In this document: positions 26,964 to 38,019 of the stretch, piece after piece
Layout of the letters: each line of letters begins with the position of its first letter
How positions within the stretch are numbered: position 1 is the first letter of the stretch
NCBI RefSeq assembly: GCF_002158905.1
Contig: NZ_CP021431.1
Span: 620,001 to 684,000 of the forward strand
Direction: 5' to 3'
DNA length: 64,000 nucleotides
Origin: Yoonia vestfoldensis
GTDB taxonomy: Bacteria > Pseudomonadota > Alphaproteobacteria > Rhodobacterales > Rhodobacteraceae
Notes under the pieces: model-generated
Seen by the model: only the letters and a program-made list of their open reading frames with translations
The model's database searches: none
What the model was told of the DNA's origin: nothing
Program-made: the position numbers and the translations under genes

Positions 26964-28394
26964 TCAGCCGGCTTTGGATGCAGTTTTGGGGTCGATGAAA
27001 GCCGCTGTCACCAAGGGTTTGTTGTTGCGGACGTGACGTTCCACCAGCTTGCGGGCCTGTTTGCGTGCCAGGCTGGCGCGGGCGGGCTGGGGGTTGTCCA
27101 GCAGGCTCAGCAGCCGCGGGAAAAGCTGGAAAATGCGGGTCACTGACGACCAAGGCAGGCATTTATACATCTGCGGTGCGATCAGCAGGCTTTCCGCCCA
27201 GGCGCCATTGGCCATGACAATTTCATGCGCGTCGCAGAGGAAATGGTAATAGGTGACACCCTCTGGCGTGGCGGCGATTTCAACGCCCGGATGGCCCAGC
27301 AGATGTTTCGCCGCGACACAGACCTCTGGCACCTTGCACATCCGTTCCACAATCGCCGAGGCGACCAGGATACGGTGCTGCGGTGACACGGTCAGATCGG
27401 CCGATGGCATATGCGGCCCCAGCGCATTCTGGCGGATCAATATTGGCTGCGCCTGTGGTTTTGCCGCCAGCGTAGCCGCATCGGCATGCCAGCTGCCGAT
27501 CCAGCGCAAGGGCTGATATCCGTGATCCAGCGTCAGCACCAGGTCACCGGTTTGCAGGTCTTCGACCGCTTTGAGGCCGGTTGCGGTGGTGATCAACGTG
27601 CCTTTGGCGAAACAGACGATCCGCCCGGACAGGGCAATATCATCGACCCAGACTTCACCGGCATTTAATCCTGTCCGTCCGGCAAACGAAAACCCCCAGT
27701 CGGACTGATCTGCAGATGTTAACCCCGAGCGTCCATCCACTTGCGGGATCTGGGCCGTCAGTTCCAGCTTGGTCGCCGTATTGAGCTCTTCATTCATGAT
27801 CAACCTGACAAGGCCTGTCTCGCTGACCGATACGTTCATGTTCAAAACCCTCAGAAACTCCAGATTTGCCGCAAAATCACCGGAATTTTGCGAAACCATC
27901 TGGCTGAGGACCGTCCCGTTCCAGACGATCTGGACCCGGTCGCTGGCGGGCAGGACCCTGATCGCCAATCCTTCGGACACACCGTTTTCAAGCGCACCGC
28001 CGGTGCCGCCCGGCAGGGTCGATGTGTTGCCAAAGTTGAACGAGTAACCGTTAATCTTGCCATTGCCGGTCGAGGCACCGCTGTTGTCAATCAGGTCGAC
28101 CCGCGCGTTCATCGTAAAGTCTGAAATGACCGGCTTGGCTGTTTCGTCTGAATCGGCACGGAACGGTTCGCGGAAAAATTCGGCAAAGCCGCCGACGTTG
28201 CGGCCGTCATACAGCACCAATTCCCGATCAGCGTCACCATCCTGACGACTCGCTTGGATCGTCGTGTTCAAGGCCGGAGCACCCCCCGGGTTCCCCGGGC
28301 TGGTTCCCGGCTGCGAGGTCGTGGTCAGGTTTCCCGAAACAGGAGATTCGGGATTATCGAAATCATTTGTATATGTGAATGTTTTGTCGGCCAT
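26964..28394 (-). CDS. Hint-domain (Hint_2) protein with an N-terminal beta-sandwich-like region
   Basis: A 476-residue protein. Residues 1-260 are rich in G, N, T and S and resemble a jelly-roll lectin-like domain (INGYSFNFGNTSTLPGG, then WVDDIALSGRIV). A Hint domain begins at Cys261 in CFAKGTLITTATGLKAVEDL, has the conserved His340 in LTVSPQHRILV and the late block CDAHEIVMANGAWAESLL (residues 387-404). Hint domains self-cleave or ligate proteins like inteins and hedgehog, with the N-terminal Cys as nucleophile. About 70 basic residues-rich positions follow the Hint core. No signal peptide is evident. Confidence 0.8.
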   Translation of the reverse strand: MADKTFTYTNDFDNPESPVSGNLTTTSQPGTSPGNPGGAPALNTTIQASRQDGDADRELVLYDGRNVGGFAEFFREPFRADSDETAKPVISDFTMNARVDLIDNSGASTGNGKINGYSFNFGNTSTLPGGTGGALENGVSEGLAIRVLPASDRVQIVWNGTVLSQMVSQNSGDFAANLEFLRVLNMNVSVSETGLVRLIMNEELNTATKLELTAQIPQVDGRSGLTSADQSDWGFSFAGRTGLNAGEVWVDDIALSGRIVCFAKGTLITTATGLKAVEDLQTGDLVLTLDHGYQPLRWIGSWHADAATLAAKPQAQPILIRQNALGPHMPSADLTVSPQHRILVASAIVERMCKVPEVCVAAKHLLGHPGVEIAATPEGVTYYHFLCDAHEIVMANGAWAESLLIAPQMYKCLPWSSVTRIFQLFPRLLSLLDNPQPARASLARKQARKLVERHVRNNKPLVTAAFIDPKTASKAG

Positions 28395-28565
28395 ATTGCG
28401 CACCTTTCCTTGTCGCAAACAAAGGCCTTGCGCGACAATTTACCCCCGAAACAACTCTGCCCGAAAATGCGGACAGACCCGTGACGGGTAATGTTACCAG
28501 ACTTTCTGGCTTTTTTGAGGCGCGGCCCGGCGCAGGTCGGCGATATTCAAAGAAAGGTGATGTCC

Positions 28566-28601
28566 AAAGAAAAAGGGCGGGCCACGATGGGACCGCCCTT
28601 T
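28566..28601 (-). terminator. Terminator of groESL
   Basis: On the minus strand, stem AAAGGGCGG/CCGCCCTTT (9 bp) is followed by a T-rich tail, starting 47 bases after the groEL stop. Confidence 0.8.
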
Positions 28602-28647
28602 CGCTGGTGCAATGGTGCTGCCAGCCCAAATCCTGATGGATCTGGAC

Positions 28648-30318
<1,671 letters not shown>

Positions 30319-30350
30319 TTATTTGAAAGGGGAAAGGCGGCGCCGCAGGA

Positions 30351-30635
30351 TCACATGATCCCGAGGATGTCGCTTTCCTTCATGATCAACAGCTCTTCGC
30401 CGTCGATGCGGACTTCGGTGCCGGACCATTTGCCAAACAGCACTTTGTCGCCTGCCTTGACGGCCATCGGGATCAGCTCGCCGCTGTCCTTGCGCGCGCC
30501 TTCGCCCACGCTGACGATTTCACCCTCTGCGGGCTTTTCCTTGGCGGTATCGGGAATCAGCAGACCGCCCTTGGTCTTCGCATCGCTTTCGATACGGCGG
30601 ACCAATACGCGATCGTGAAGTGGTTTAAATGCCAT
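30351..30635 (-). CDS. groES: 10 kDa co-chaperonin GroES
   Basis: A 94-residue co-chaperonin. Family features are [17 protein letters not shown], the mobile loop with [48 protein letters not shown] (split: start and end blocks) and a C-terminal [13 protein letters not shown]. It is first in the groESL operon and preceded by CIRCE. Confidence 0.97.
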   Translation of the reverse strand: MAFKPLHDRVLVRRIESDAKTKGGLLIPDTAKEKPAEGEIVSVGEGARKDSGELIPMAVKAGDKVLFGKWSGTEVRIDGEELLIMKESDILGIM

Positions 30636-30668
30636 TTCAGAACTTCTCCAGTTCGGTTAACCTTGCTG

Positions 30669-30695
30669 TTGGCACTCAGCGAGCCCGAGTGCCAA
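30669..30695. promoter_or_regulatory. CIRCE operator of groESL
   Basis: TTGGCACTC, nine bases, GAGTGCCAA: a perfect inverted repeat matching the CIRCE form TTAGCACTC-N9-GAGTGCTAA bound by HrcA, 33 bases upstream of groES. It predicts heat-shock derepression through HrcA, whose gene is not in this window. Confidence 0.95.
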
Positions 30696-30762
30696 CATCG
30701 GGTAGATATGAACCGATCACGCAGCTGTCAACAGCCCGCCAGCCGATGCGAAGATGTTTTTG

Positions 30763-30924
30763 TCAGGGCTTGTCGGGCGGTGTCTTGTCATCCTCTGACA
30801 GGATGCGCCATGCGTCGCCTTCAAGGTCTTCGTATTGATTGGCCCGCAAGCTCCACAAGAAGGCGGCAAGGCCCAAGGCCCCCAGCACCAGCGAGACGGG
30901 GATCAGGATCACAAGAACGTTCAT
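30763..30924 (-). CDS. ccoS: cbb3 oxidase maturation protein CcoS
   Basis: A 53-residue protein. Translating from ATG 30924 gives MNVLVILIPVSLVLGALGLA, then AAFLWSLRANQYEDLEGDAW, then a charged tail. The single N-terminal span followed by WSL-x-QYEDLEGDAWRIL is the CcoS signature. It is needed to load cofactors into the cbb3 oxidase. It overlaps the ccoI stop (ATGA), last gene of ccoGHIS. Confidence 0.93.
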   Translation of the reverse strand: MNVLVILIPVSLVLGALGLAAFLWSLRANQYEDLEGDAWRILSEDDKTPPDKP

Positions 30925-33068
30925 ACCCGTCCTTTCAGGCGTAGCGCGTTCACCAGCACGGTGATCGACGAGGTGGACATGGCAATCGCGGCCAGCAGCG
31001 GGGTGGCGAAACCGGCAACCGCAATCGGGATCGCGATGACATTATAGGCCGCCGAGATGGCAAAGTTTTCCACGATCCGTTTCTTGGCCGCCCGCGCGAC
31101 CAATGGCAATTCGATCAGCGGGGTCAGGCTGTCGTTCAACAGCACGATATCGGATGCCGCGCGCGAGGCATCGGCGGCGGTGGCAGGCGACAGCGAGGCA
31201 TAGGCCGCGCTTAACGCGCCGGTGTCGTTCAACCCGTCGCCGACCATCAAGACCTTGGCGCCGGCTTTGGACAGGGCCTCGATATAGCGGATCTTATCCT
31301 CGGGCTGGGTTTCGGCCTGCCAGCGGTCGATGCCCAAGACCCGCGCGACCCGCGCTGTTTCGCCCCGGTCATCGCCGGATACCAGATGCACGGCCAGCCC
31401 CTGTTTTTGCCATGCGGCGACCAAGGCCTGTGCGCCCTCGCGCAGACCGGCGTGCAGCGTGATCTTGCGCGGCGCATTCTCGCCGATCTGCAGATAGGTG
31501 CCCGTGCCAGCGCCCAGCCATGCGCCGGACCCAAGACGAACACTCTGGCCCTGCCAGATCGCGCCAAGGCCCTTGCCGGAATGTTCTTTCTGCGCGGTCA
31601 GGCTGGCGGGGGTCACGCCTTGCAATGCAGCGGCGATGGCCTGCGATACGGGGTGGCTTGCGTCTTGGGTCAGCGCAAGGGCCACGGCCTGTTCATCTGC
31701 CGTCAGCGCATCACGGCTGGCCACCGGCATGGTCAGCGTGCCGGTCTTGTCAAATACAACGGTATCCACTTCGGCTAACCGTTCCAGCGCTGTGCCGTCC
31801 TTGACCAGCAATCCTGCGCGGAACAGACGCCCCGCCGCGATGGTGGATACCGCAGGCACCGCCAGCCCCAAAGCGCAGGGGCAGGTGATGATCAGCACGG
31901 CCACGGCGATATTCACCGACAAACGGATATCGCCCGACCAGAACACCCAGCCCGCAAAGGTCACCAGCGCCAACAGATGCACCATCGGCGAATAGAATGC
32001 CGCCGCGCGGTCGGCGATGGCGGTGTATTTGTTGCGCAGGGCCTCGGCCGCATCGACCATGGTGACCATCTTGCGCAGCGTCGTGTCCATGCCCACGGTC
32101 GCCGCACGGATCGTCAGCGGGCCGGTCATATTGACCTCGCCTGCCGTGACCTGCGCGCCGGTGGCGGCATGGTGCAGGCGGCTTTCGCCGGTCAGCATGG
32201 ACCGGTCGATCTGGCTGGCGCCCTCGGTCACGGTGCCATCCACGGGGATACGCCCGCCCGGCAGAACCAGCACCAGATCGCCGACGGCAAGATCGGCGAA
32301 ATCGACCATCTCGCGCGCGCCATCCCGCAGGCGCATGACGCGCGGGACCTCTAACGCCGCCAGTTGTGCGGCGGCAGAGGCCGCGGCCTTGCGGCTGCGA
32401 TGGTCCAGATAGCGCCCGATCAGCAGGAAGAACACCAGCGATACCGCCGCCTCGAAATAGGCGTGTTCGCCGCCATAGACGGTCTCGAACAGGGACATGC
32501 CCGTCGTCAGGATCAAGGCCAGCGAGATCGGCACATCCATGTTCAGCCGCCGCACGCGCAGCGCGGACCAGGCATGCTGAAAGAAAGGCTGGCCCGCATA
32601 GGCGACAGCGGGGATGGAAATCGCCGCACTGATCAGGTGGAACATATGCTGCGTCGCACCCATCGCACCGGACCAGATCGCCACCGACATCAGCATCACA
32701 TTCATCATGGCAAAGCCCGAGACCGCGATGCGGGTCATCAGCGCGCTGCCGACAGGGTCTTTTTCCGCGCTCAGCAGGCTGGCATCAAGGCTGCGCGCCT
32801 CGAAGCCCGCCAGTTCCAGCGCATCGATCAATGTTTCGGGGGCCATGGGGCGGTCAAGACCAACCGTCACGCGTTTCATCGACAGGTTGACGCGGGCAGA
32901 GGCGACGCCGTCCAGCTGTTCCAGTGCGCGTTCGGCGCCGGTGATACAGGCGACGCAATGGATCGCGGGCAAGGACAGCATGACCTGTTCAACCCCGCGC
33001 GAGGCGGCCTTTTTCAGTGTGCCTTCGGGGATGCCGATACAGGCAGGGCAGGCGGCTGTATCGCTCAT
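30921..33068 (-). CDS. ccoI: Copper-translocating P-type ATPase CcoI
   Basis: A 715-residue P1B-type ATPase supplying copper for the cbb3 oxidase. The N-terminal heavy-metal domain has a Cys pair in HCVACITGAERALEQL. The membrane region carries CPC (C396-P397-C398 in ITCPCALGLAVPAV), and the phosphorylation site is D440 in VFDKTGTLTMPVA, followed by GDGLNDTGALSAA. It lies in ccoGHIS, starting 3 bases inside the ccoH stop. Confidence 0.95.
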   Translation of the reverse strand: MSDTAACPACIGIPEGTLKKAASRGVEQVMLSLPAIHCVACITGAERALEQLDGVASARVNLSMKRVTVGLDRPMAPETLIDALELAGFEARSLDASLLSAEKDPVGSALMTRIAVSGFAMMNVMLMSVAIWSGAMGATQHMFHLISAAISIPAVAYAGQPFFQHAWSALRVRRLNMDVPISLALILTTGMSLFETVYGGEHAYFEAAVSLVFFLLIGRYLDHRSRKAAASAAAQLAALEVPRVMRLRDGAREMVDFADLAVGDLVLVLPGGRIPVDGTVTEGASQIDRSMLTGESRLHHAATGAQVTAGEVNMTGPLTIRAATVGMDTTLRKMVTMVDAAEALRNKYTAIADRAAAFYSPMVHLLALVTFAGWVFWSGDIRLSVNIAVAVLIITCPCALGLAVPAVSTIAAGRLFRAGLLVKDGTALERLAEVDTVVFDKTGTLTMPVASRDALTADEQAVALALTQDASHPVSQAIAAALQGVTPASLTAQKEHSGKGLGAIWQGQSVRLGSGAWLGAGTGTYLQIGENAPRKITLHAGLREGAQALVAAWQKQGLAVHLVSGDDRGETARVARVLGIDRWQAETQPEDKIRYIEALSKAGAKVLMVGDGLNDTGALSAAYASLSPATAADASRAASDIVLLNDSLTPLIELPLVARAAKKRIVENFAISAAYNVIAIPIAVAGFATPLLAAIAMSTSSITVLVNALRLKGRV

Positions 33069-33535
33069 CTGTCACGCAACTGGATACGGCGGCGGAAAAT
33101 CGTGCCATCCGCGGATTCCAGTTCCAGCCGCAGGTTCCAATAGCCATCGCGCGACGGCACCATCGCGGCCAGCGCCGTGCCATTCCATGCGAAATCGGGG
33201 GTATGATCCTCGCCGGTATGGGTGGCGCGGCCAAAGATCGCCTTGCGCACCTTGGGTTGGACCGGCGCGCCATCCGCATCATGGATCGCCAGCGTCAGCA
33301 AGCCATCATCCAGCGTGGCAACCACATCCCAGCCCAGCGCGTCCTGTGCGGTGCGGTTCACCTCGAAGGTCTGGCTGGCGACATAGGTGCTGCGCGCCTC
33401 GACGCCGGGAAAGGTAGATACCGCCATATAGGCCATGCCGAAATTGACGGTGATGATGATCCCGAACCCGCCGACCATGACGGCCAGCATATGTTTGCCG
33501 GTGAATTCACGGGGTTTTTGGATATCTGCGGTCAT
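33065..33535 (-). CDS. ccoH: FixH-family cbb3 assembly protein CcoH
   Basis: A 156-residue membrane protein. One N-terminal span (KHMLAVMVGGFGIIITVNFGMAYMAV, about residues 13-38) is followed by a periplasmic domain typical of FixH/CcoH (ASQTFEVNRTAQDALGW). It helps stabilise cbb3 during assembly. ATG 33535 overlaps the ccoG stop and its own stop overlaps the ccoI start, so the operon is translationally coupled. Confidence 0.93.
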   Translation of the reverse strand: MTADIQKPREFTGKHMLAVMVGGFGIIITVNFGMAYMAVSTFPGVEARSTYVASQTFEVNRTAQDALGWDVVATLDDGLLTLAIHDADGAPVQPKVRKAIFGRATHTGEDHTPDFAWNGTALAAMVPSRDGYWNLRLELESADGTIFRRRIQLRDR

Positions 33536-34947
33536 TGCGCGGCCCTTCCGTTGAAAATGGTATCGGTGAATGCCCGTTCGCCGGTGATCGCATCCTCGAC
33601 CCAGAACCGCAGCTCGGTGCGATCAGCGCTGGCCGCAGGCGTGCCCGGCGCGGCAGAGACATAGACGCGCTGCAACATGGTTTCATTGGCAGGCACGGTG
33701 ACGATGTCGCGGTCTTCCCCTTCCAGCGTGATATCAAGCGGCTGATCCGATACCAGCGACAAGGTAAAGGCCCGGTCATCGCCCAGTTTGTTCAACAGGC
33801 GGATGTCATAGATATTGCGCACGGTCCCGTCGCTGAGCACGACGAAGGTCGGGTTGCGCACCGGTGACACGGTCATTTCAAGATCGGCGCGGATGAACAT
33901 CGCAAAGACCAGCCCCACGCCAATCAGCGCCCAAAGCGCGGTATAAAGCATGGTGCGGAACCGCAGCACATGCGCCCAGATCGGCTTGGCCGGTTTGCCT
34001 TGGGATTCCGCCTCTTGGTCGGACAGGGCCAGATAATCGATCAAGCCGCGCGGCTTGCCGATCTTGGCCATCACATCGTCGCAGGCGTCGATGCACAAAG
34101 CACAGGTGATGCATTCCATCTGCTGGCCGTCGCGGATGTCGATCCCCGCAGGGCAGACATTGACGCAGGCCATGCAATCGATGCAATCGCCGGCACCCGC
34201 GACGCGCTGCTTGCCGCGTGGTTCACCCCGCCAGTCGCGATAGGCGACGGTCAGCGTTTCAGGATCCATCATCGCCGCCTGAATGCGCGGCCAGGGGCAC
34301 ATGAAATTGCAGACCTGTTCGCGCATGAACCCGCCAAAGACAAAGGTCGTGGCGGTCAGCACGCCAATCGTGGCCCAGGCGATGAAGGGCGCCTGGAATG
34401 TCACCAGATCGCGCGCCAGCGTCGGGGCATCGGCGAAATAGAACACCCAAGCCCCGCCTGTCGCCACCGCGATCAGCAGCCAGACGATCCATTTCGTCAG
34501 CCGCAGCCGGATTTTATGGGCGTCCCATTTGGCCTTCCACAGGCGGACACGGGCGTTGCGGTCGCCTTCGATCCAGCGTTCCACTAGGATGAAAAGGTCG
34601 GTCCAGACCGTCTGCGGGCAGGTATAGCCGCACCAGACGCGGCCAAGCGCCGAGGTGAACAAGAACAGCCCCAGCCCCGCCATGATCAGCAAGCCTGCGA
34701 CGAAATAGAATTCATGCGACCAGATCTCGATCCAGAAGAAATAGAACCGGCGATGCGCCATATCGATCAGCACCGCCTGATCAGGCAGGTTCGGCCCACG
34801 GTCCCATCTGATCCAGGGCGTCAGGTAATAGATGCCCAGCGTCACCGCCATGACCCACCATTTGAGATTGCGGTAAAAGCCTTTGACGCGGCGCGGAAAG
34901 ATCGGCTCTCGCGGCGTGTAAAGCGGTTGGGTTTCTGAGGAAGACAT
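33532..34947 (-). CDS. ccoG: cbb3 oxidase accessory protein CcoG (RdxA/FixG)
   Basis: A 471-residue polyferredoxin-like membrane protein. Several transmembrane segments surround the motif CGYTCPQTVWTDLF. A double ferredoxin module is in CIDCMACVNVCPAG and CITCALCIDACDDVM, providing two [4Fe-4S] sites. A C-terminal Ig-like domain follows. It reduces copper for CcoI in the cbb3 assembly pathway. ATG 34947 (MSSSETQ) was chosen over an upstream ATG. An FNR box lies 64 bases upstream. Confidence 0.95.
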   Translation of the reverse strand: MSSSETQPLYTPREPIFPRRVKGFYRNLKWWVMAVTLGIYYLTPWIRWDRGPNLPDQAVLIDMAHRRFYFFWIEIWSHEFYFVAGLLIMAGLGLFLFTSALGRVWCGYTCPQTVWTDLFILVERWIEGDRNARVRLWKAKWDAHKIRLRLTKWIVWLLIAVATGGAWVFYFADAPTLARDLVTFQAPFIAWATIGVLTATTFVFGGFMREQVCNFMCPWPRIQAAMMDPETLTVAYRDWRGEPRGKQRVAGAGDCIDCMACVNVCPAGIDIRDGQQMECITCALCIDACDDVMAKIGKPRGLIDYLALSDQEAESQGKPAKPIWAHVLRFRTMLYTALWALIGVGLVFAMFIRADLEMTVSPVRNPTFVVLSDGTVRNIYDIRLLNKLGDDRAFTLSLVSDQPLDITLEGEDRDIVTVPANETMLQRVYVSAAPGTPAASADRTELRFWVEDAITGERAFTDTIFNGRAAQ

Positions 34948-35011
34948 CGGATACCTTGTCAAATCGGGTCTGTTCGCAGTTTCGGTTCTATAGACCGGGG
35001 CGCAAATATCC

Positions 35012-35025
35012 TTGATGTGGATCAA
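35012..35025. promoter_or_regulatory. FNR box between ccoG and an MFS gene
   Basis: TTGATGTGGATCAA matches TTGAT-N4-ATCAA exactly. It lies 64 bases before ccoG and 45 bases before the divergent MFS gene, so it can serve either or both. Confidence 0.9.
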
Positions 35026-35070
35026 GCATCCCGCTCGCTTTTGGTTTTGAACGGGCGTAAGTCAGATCGC

Positions 35071-36300
35071 ATGCAGATCATCCGCCTTGATAATACGCCC
35101 ACCCTTCCGCCTTGGCGCAGGCCCATTGCGCTGTTGTTCGTGATGGCGATGGCCATGCCCGTGGCCTTTGCGACATGGTCGGCGCTGTTGAACAATTTCG
35201 TGATCGAGCTGGCCGCGTTCGACGGCGCAGACATCGGCTGGCTGCATTCGGTGCGCGAGATCCCGGGCTTTCTTGCCATCGGGGTGATCGCGCTGATCAT
35301 GTTCATCCGCGAACAGGTGCTGGGGCTGGTGGCCTTGGTCATGCTGGGCGCGGCCACGGCGGTGACAGCGCAATTTCCCAGCCTTGCGGGTATCCTGACC
35401 GTGACGATGCTGTCCTCGATCGGGTTTCACTATTACGAGACCGTCAATCAATCGCTGCAATTGCAATGGATCGACAAGAAGAAAGCGCCGCAGACGCTGG
35501 GCTGGCTGTTGTCGGCGGGATCAGCCGCAACGCTGGTGGTCTATCTGCTGATCGTGCTGACATGGGACCGGCTGGGCCTGAGTTTCAGCCTTGTCTATTG
35601 GCTGTCTGGCGGGTTCACAGCCCTTGTCGCGGTCTTTTGCCTGCTGGCCTATCCGCAGTTTGAATCGCCCCATCCGCAGAACAAACGCATGGTGCTGCGC
35701 CAGCGGTACTGGCTTTATTATGCGCTGCAATTCATGTCGGGCGCGCGGCGGCAGATTTTCGTCGTCTTCGCAGGTTTCATGATGGTCGAGAAATTCGGCT
35801 TTACCGTGGCCGATATCACCCGGCTTTTCATGTTCACGCTGCTGGTCAACATGATCGCGGCACCTTTTCTGGGGCGGCTGGTGCAGGTGTTCGGCGAAAG
35901 GCGCGCGATGGTCATCGAATATGTCGGCCTGACCGGCGTGTTCTTTGCCTATGGCGGGCTTTATTATTTCGGCTGGGGTGTCGCGCTGGCGACCGGGCTT
36001 TATATCATCAACCACATCTTTTTCAGCCTTGCGCTGGCGATGAAGACCTATTTCCAGAAAATCGCCGACCCTGCCGATATCGCCCCCACAGCGGCGGTCG
36101 CCTTTACCATCAACCATATTGCGGCGGTGTTTCTGCCCGCGCTTTTGGGCTATGTCTGGCTGACTGATCCCGGCTATGTGTTCATGCTGGCCGCGGCCAT
36201 GGCGCTGGCCTCGCTCGGGCTGTCGCTGCTGATCCCGCGCCACCCCGGCCCCGGACATGAGACCGTGTTCCAAAGCCGCCTGCTGGTCGCGGCAGAGTAG
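35071..36300 (+). CDS. Major facilitator superfamily transporter
   Basis: A 409-residue protein with roughly 12 hydrophobic segments, starting MQIIRLDNTPTLPPWRRPIALLFVMAMAMP. It contains motifs typical of MFS proteins, such as LLVNMIAAPFLGRLVQVFGERRAMVIEY (the loop GRLVQVFGERR), and a likely substrate pocket I cannot assign. A frame beginning at 35017 was rejected because that ATG lies inside the FNR box. Its oxygen-controlled promoter implies a role under low oxygen; the substrate is unknown. Confidence 0.8.
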   Translation: MQIIRLDNTPTLPPWRRPIALLFVMAMAMPVAFATWSALLNNFVIELAAFDGADIGWLHSVREIPGFLAIGVIALIMFIREQVLGLVALVMLGAATAVTAQFPSLAGILTVTMLSSIGFHYYETVNQSLQLQWIDKKKAPQTLGWLLSAGSAATLVVYLLIVLTWDRLGLSFSLVYWLSGGFTALVAVFCLLAYPQFESPHPQNKRMVLRQRYWLYYALQFMSGARRQIFVVFAGFMMVEKFGFTVADITRLFMFTLLVNMIAAPFLGRLVQVFGERRAMVIEYVGLTGVFFAYGGLYYFGWGVALATGLYIINHIFFSLALAMKTYFQKIADPADIAPTAAVAFTINHIAAVFLPALLGYVWLTDPGYVFMLAAAMALASLGLSLLIPRHPGPGHETVFQSRLLVAAE

Positions 36301-36349
36301 AAATCGACCAGTCCGCCCCTATATCTGAAGCACAGCACAGGAGCCCGCT

Positions 36350-37000
36350 ATGTTTTTCATGAAAAGCGCCAAATCCGAAATGGTCACGCCCGATGCCGCC
36401 CTGAAAGGCCGCGCGCATCCGATCCCCACAGCCACGACACATTTTGTCTATGGCACACCGATCAGCGCGGATGTGCCTGCGGGGATGGAAGTGGCCATGT
36501 TCGGCATGGGCTGTTTCTGGGGCGTCGAACGCATGTTCTGGAAACTGGACGGCGTGCAATCGACGATGGTCGGCTATGCCGGCGGCTATACCCCCAACGC
36601 CATCTATGAAGAGGTCTGCACCGGCCAAACCGGCCATAACGAGGTGGTGCGCGTGGTCTATGACCCCAGCGTGATCAGCTACGACCAGCTGTTGCAAGTG
36701 TTCTGGGAAGGCCATGACCCGACCCAAGGCATGCGGCAGGGCAATGATCGCGGCACGCAATACCGGTCCGGCATCTATACGTTCAACGCGGCACAAAAAC
36801 AGGCGGCAGAGGCCTCGCGCGACGCTTTTGCCCCGCGTCTGACACAGGCGGGCTATGGTGCGATCACCACGGAAATCATCGACGCGCCGACGTTTTACTT
36901 TGCCGAAGATTATCACCAGCAATATCTGGCCAAGAACCCGAATGGTTATTGCGGGATCGGCGGCACGGGTGTCACCTGTCCGATCGGTGTCGGTGCTTGA
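36350..37000 (+). CDS. msrA: Peptide-methionine (S)-S-oxide reductase MsrA
   Basis: A 216-residue repair enzyme with the catalytic motif [11 protein letters not shown] (catalytic Cys55) and [26 protein letters not shown]. It reduces the S form of methionine sulfoxide in proteins. The C-terminal [15 protein letters not shown] supplies resolving cysteines. The length is normal. Confidence 0.95.
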   Translation: MFFMKSAKSEMVTPDAALKGRAHPIPTATTHFVYGTPISADVPAGMEVAMFGMGCFWGVERMFWKLDGVQSTMVGYAGGYTPNAIYEEVCTGQTGHNEVVRVVYDPSVISYDQLLQVFWEGHDPTQGMRQGNDRGTQYRSGIYTFNAAQKQAAEASRDAFAPRLTQAGYGAITTEIIDAPTFYFAEDYHQQYLAKNPNGYCGIGGTGVTCPIGVGA

Positions 37001-37009
37001 CGGCGCGGT

Positions 37010-37030
37010 GGTGCGGACCTAAGCCGCACC
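37010..37030 (+). terminator. Hairpin between msrA and prmA
   Basis: GGTGCGG/CCGCACC, a 7-bp stem with a 7-base loop, followed by ATCCTTT, ten bases after the msrA stop. The short T-run makes it a weak terminator. Confidence 0.45.
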
Positions 37031-37052
37031 ATCCTTTGCGAAAGCGACAGCC

Positions 37053-37931
37053 ATGACGACCTATACCGCCCTGACCATCATGCCCGGCGAAGATGCGGCC
37101 TATGCCCTGTCCGAGGCGCTGGAACAGCTTGACCCCGCACCTATCGGGACTGGCGTGTTCGAGATCGAGGACGGGTCCGGCCTGTGGGAAGTCGCGGCCT
37201 ATACGACCGACCGCCCCGATGCCGGTGCGCTGGCGGTGCTGGCGGCGCTGCATGGGGCCAAGCCTTTCACGATCTCGGAAGTCCCCGATCAGGATTGGGT
37301 CTCCAAGGTGCAGCGCGATCTGGCACCGGTGCCTGCGGGGCGGTTTTTCGTTTACGGCGCGCATGATGCGGACAAGGTACCCGAGGGCAGTATCCCGCTG
37401 TTGATCGAGGCCGCGATGGCCTTTGGCACCGGCCATCATGGCACGACATTGGGCTGCCTGCTGGCCTTTGAAGAGGTGCTGGGCATGGGCTTCAGCGGCG
37501 GGCGCATCCTGGATCTGGGCTGCGGCACGGCGGTGCTGGCAATGGCGGCGGCCAAGGTGCTGGGCGGGCCGGTGCTGGCCAGCGATATCGACCCTGTCGC
37601 CATCGATGTGGCGCGCGCGAATGTCACGGCAAACGGCCTTGCTGGTCAGGTCGATTGCCTTGTGGCGGCGGGCTTTGGCGGAGGTGATCCGCGCATGACG
37701 GGTCCGTTCGATCTGATTTTCGCCAATATCCTCAAAGGTCCGCTGATCGCTCTGGCCCCGGAAATTGGCGGCAATACCCGGCCGGGGGGCTATCTGATTC
37801 TGTCGGGACTGCTGAATGAACAGGCGGCCGAGGTGGCCCGGGTCTATGCAAGCAATGGTTTCGATCTGTGCAAAACCTCTGGCATCGGCGATTGGGCGAC
37901 GCTTGTTTTGCGGCGCAGCCTGCCGAATTGA
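37053..37931 (+). CDS. prmA: Ribosomal protein L11 methyltransferase family protein (PrmA)
   Basis: A 292-residue SAM-dependent methyltransferase. It carries a PrmA N-terminal domain and the class I SAM motif ILDLGCGTAVLAMAAAKVLG, then ASDIDPVAID and the active block DLIFANILKGPLIALAPEI (motif FxNPxx-like ANIL). It methylates ribosomal protein L11 in related bacteria. The length is normal. Confidence 0.9.
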   Translation: MTTYTALTIMPGEDAAYALSEALEQLDPAPIGTGVFEIEDGSGLWEVAAYTTDRPDAGALAVLAALHGAKPFTISEVPDQDWVSKVQRDLAPVPAGRFFVYGAHDADKVPEGSIPLLIEAAMAFGTGHHGTTLGCLLAFEEVLGMGFSGGRILDLGCGTAVLAMAAAKVLGGPVLASDIDPVAIDVARANVTANGLAGQVDCLVAAGFGGGDPRMTGPFDLIFANILKGPLIALAPEIGGNTRPGGYLILSGLLNEQAAEVARVYASNGFDLCKTSGIGDWATLVLRRSLPN

Positions 37932-38019
37932 TCGGTATTTGATACAAAATACTTGTTTCCAAGCGGCTTTTTAGCGATCTTTGGGGCGTCTCTGTGGTGT
38001 AGTGGTAGGATTGTTTTTC

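Noticed and set aside
35017..35070. Longer N-terminus for the MFS gene from ATG 35017
   Set aside because: It would start within the FNR box and add a non-hydrophobic stretch; ATG 35071 gives a normal MFS start.
37935..37952. Palindrome GTATTT-N6-AAATAC after prmA
   Set aside because: Short, AT-rich and single; could be part of a weak promoter or terminator but nothing supports a specific role.
37990..38015. A tRNA-like stretch, TGGTGTAGTGGTAGGA, before a small gene
   Set aside because: No acceptor stem, anticodon arm or T-loop can be drawn around it; the following gene begins at once.
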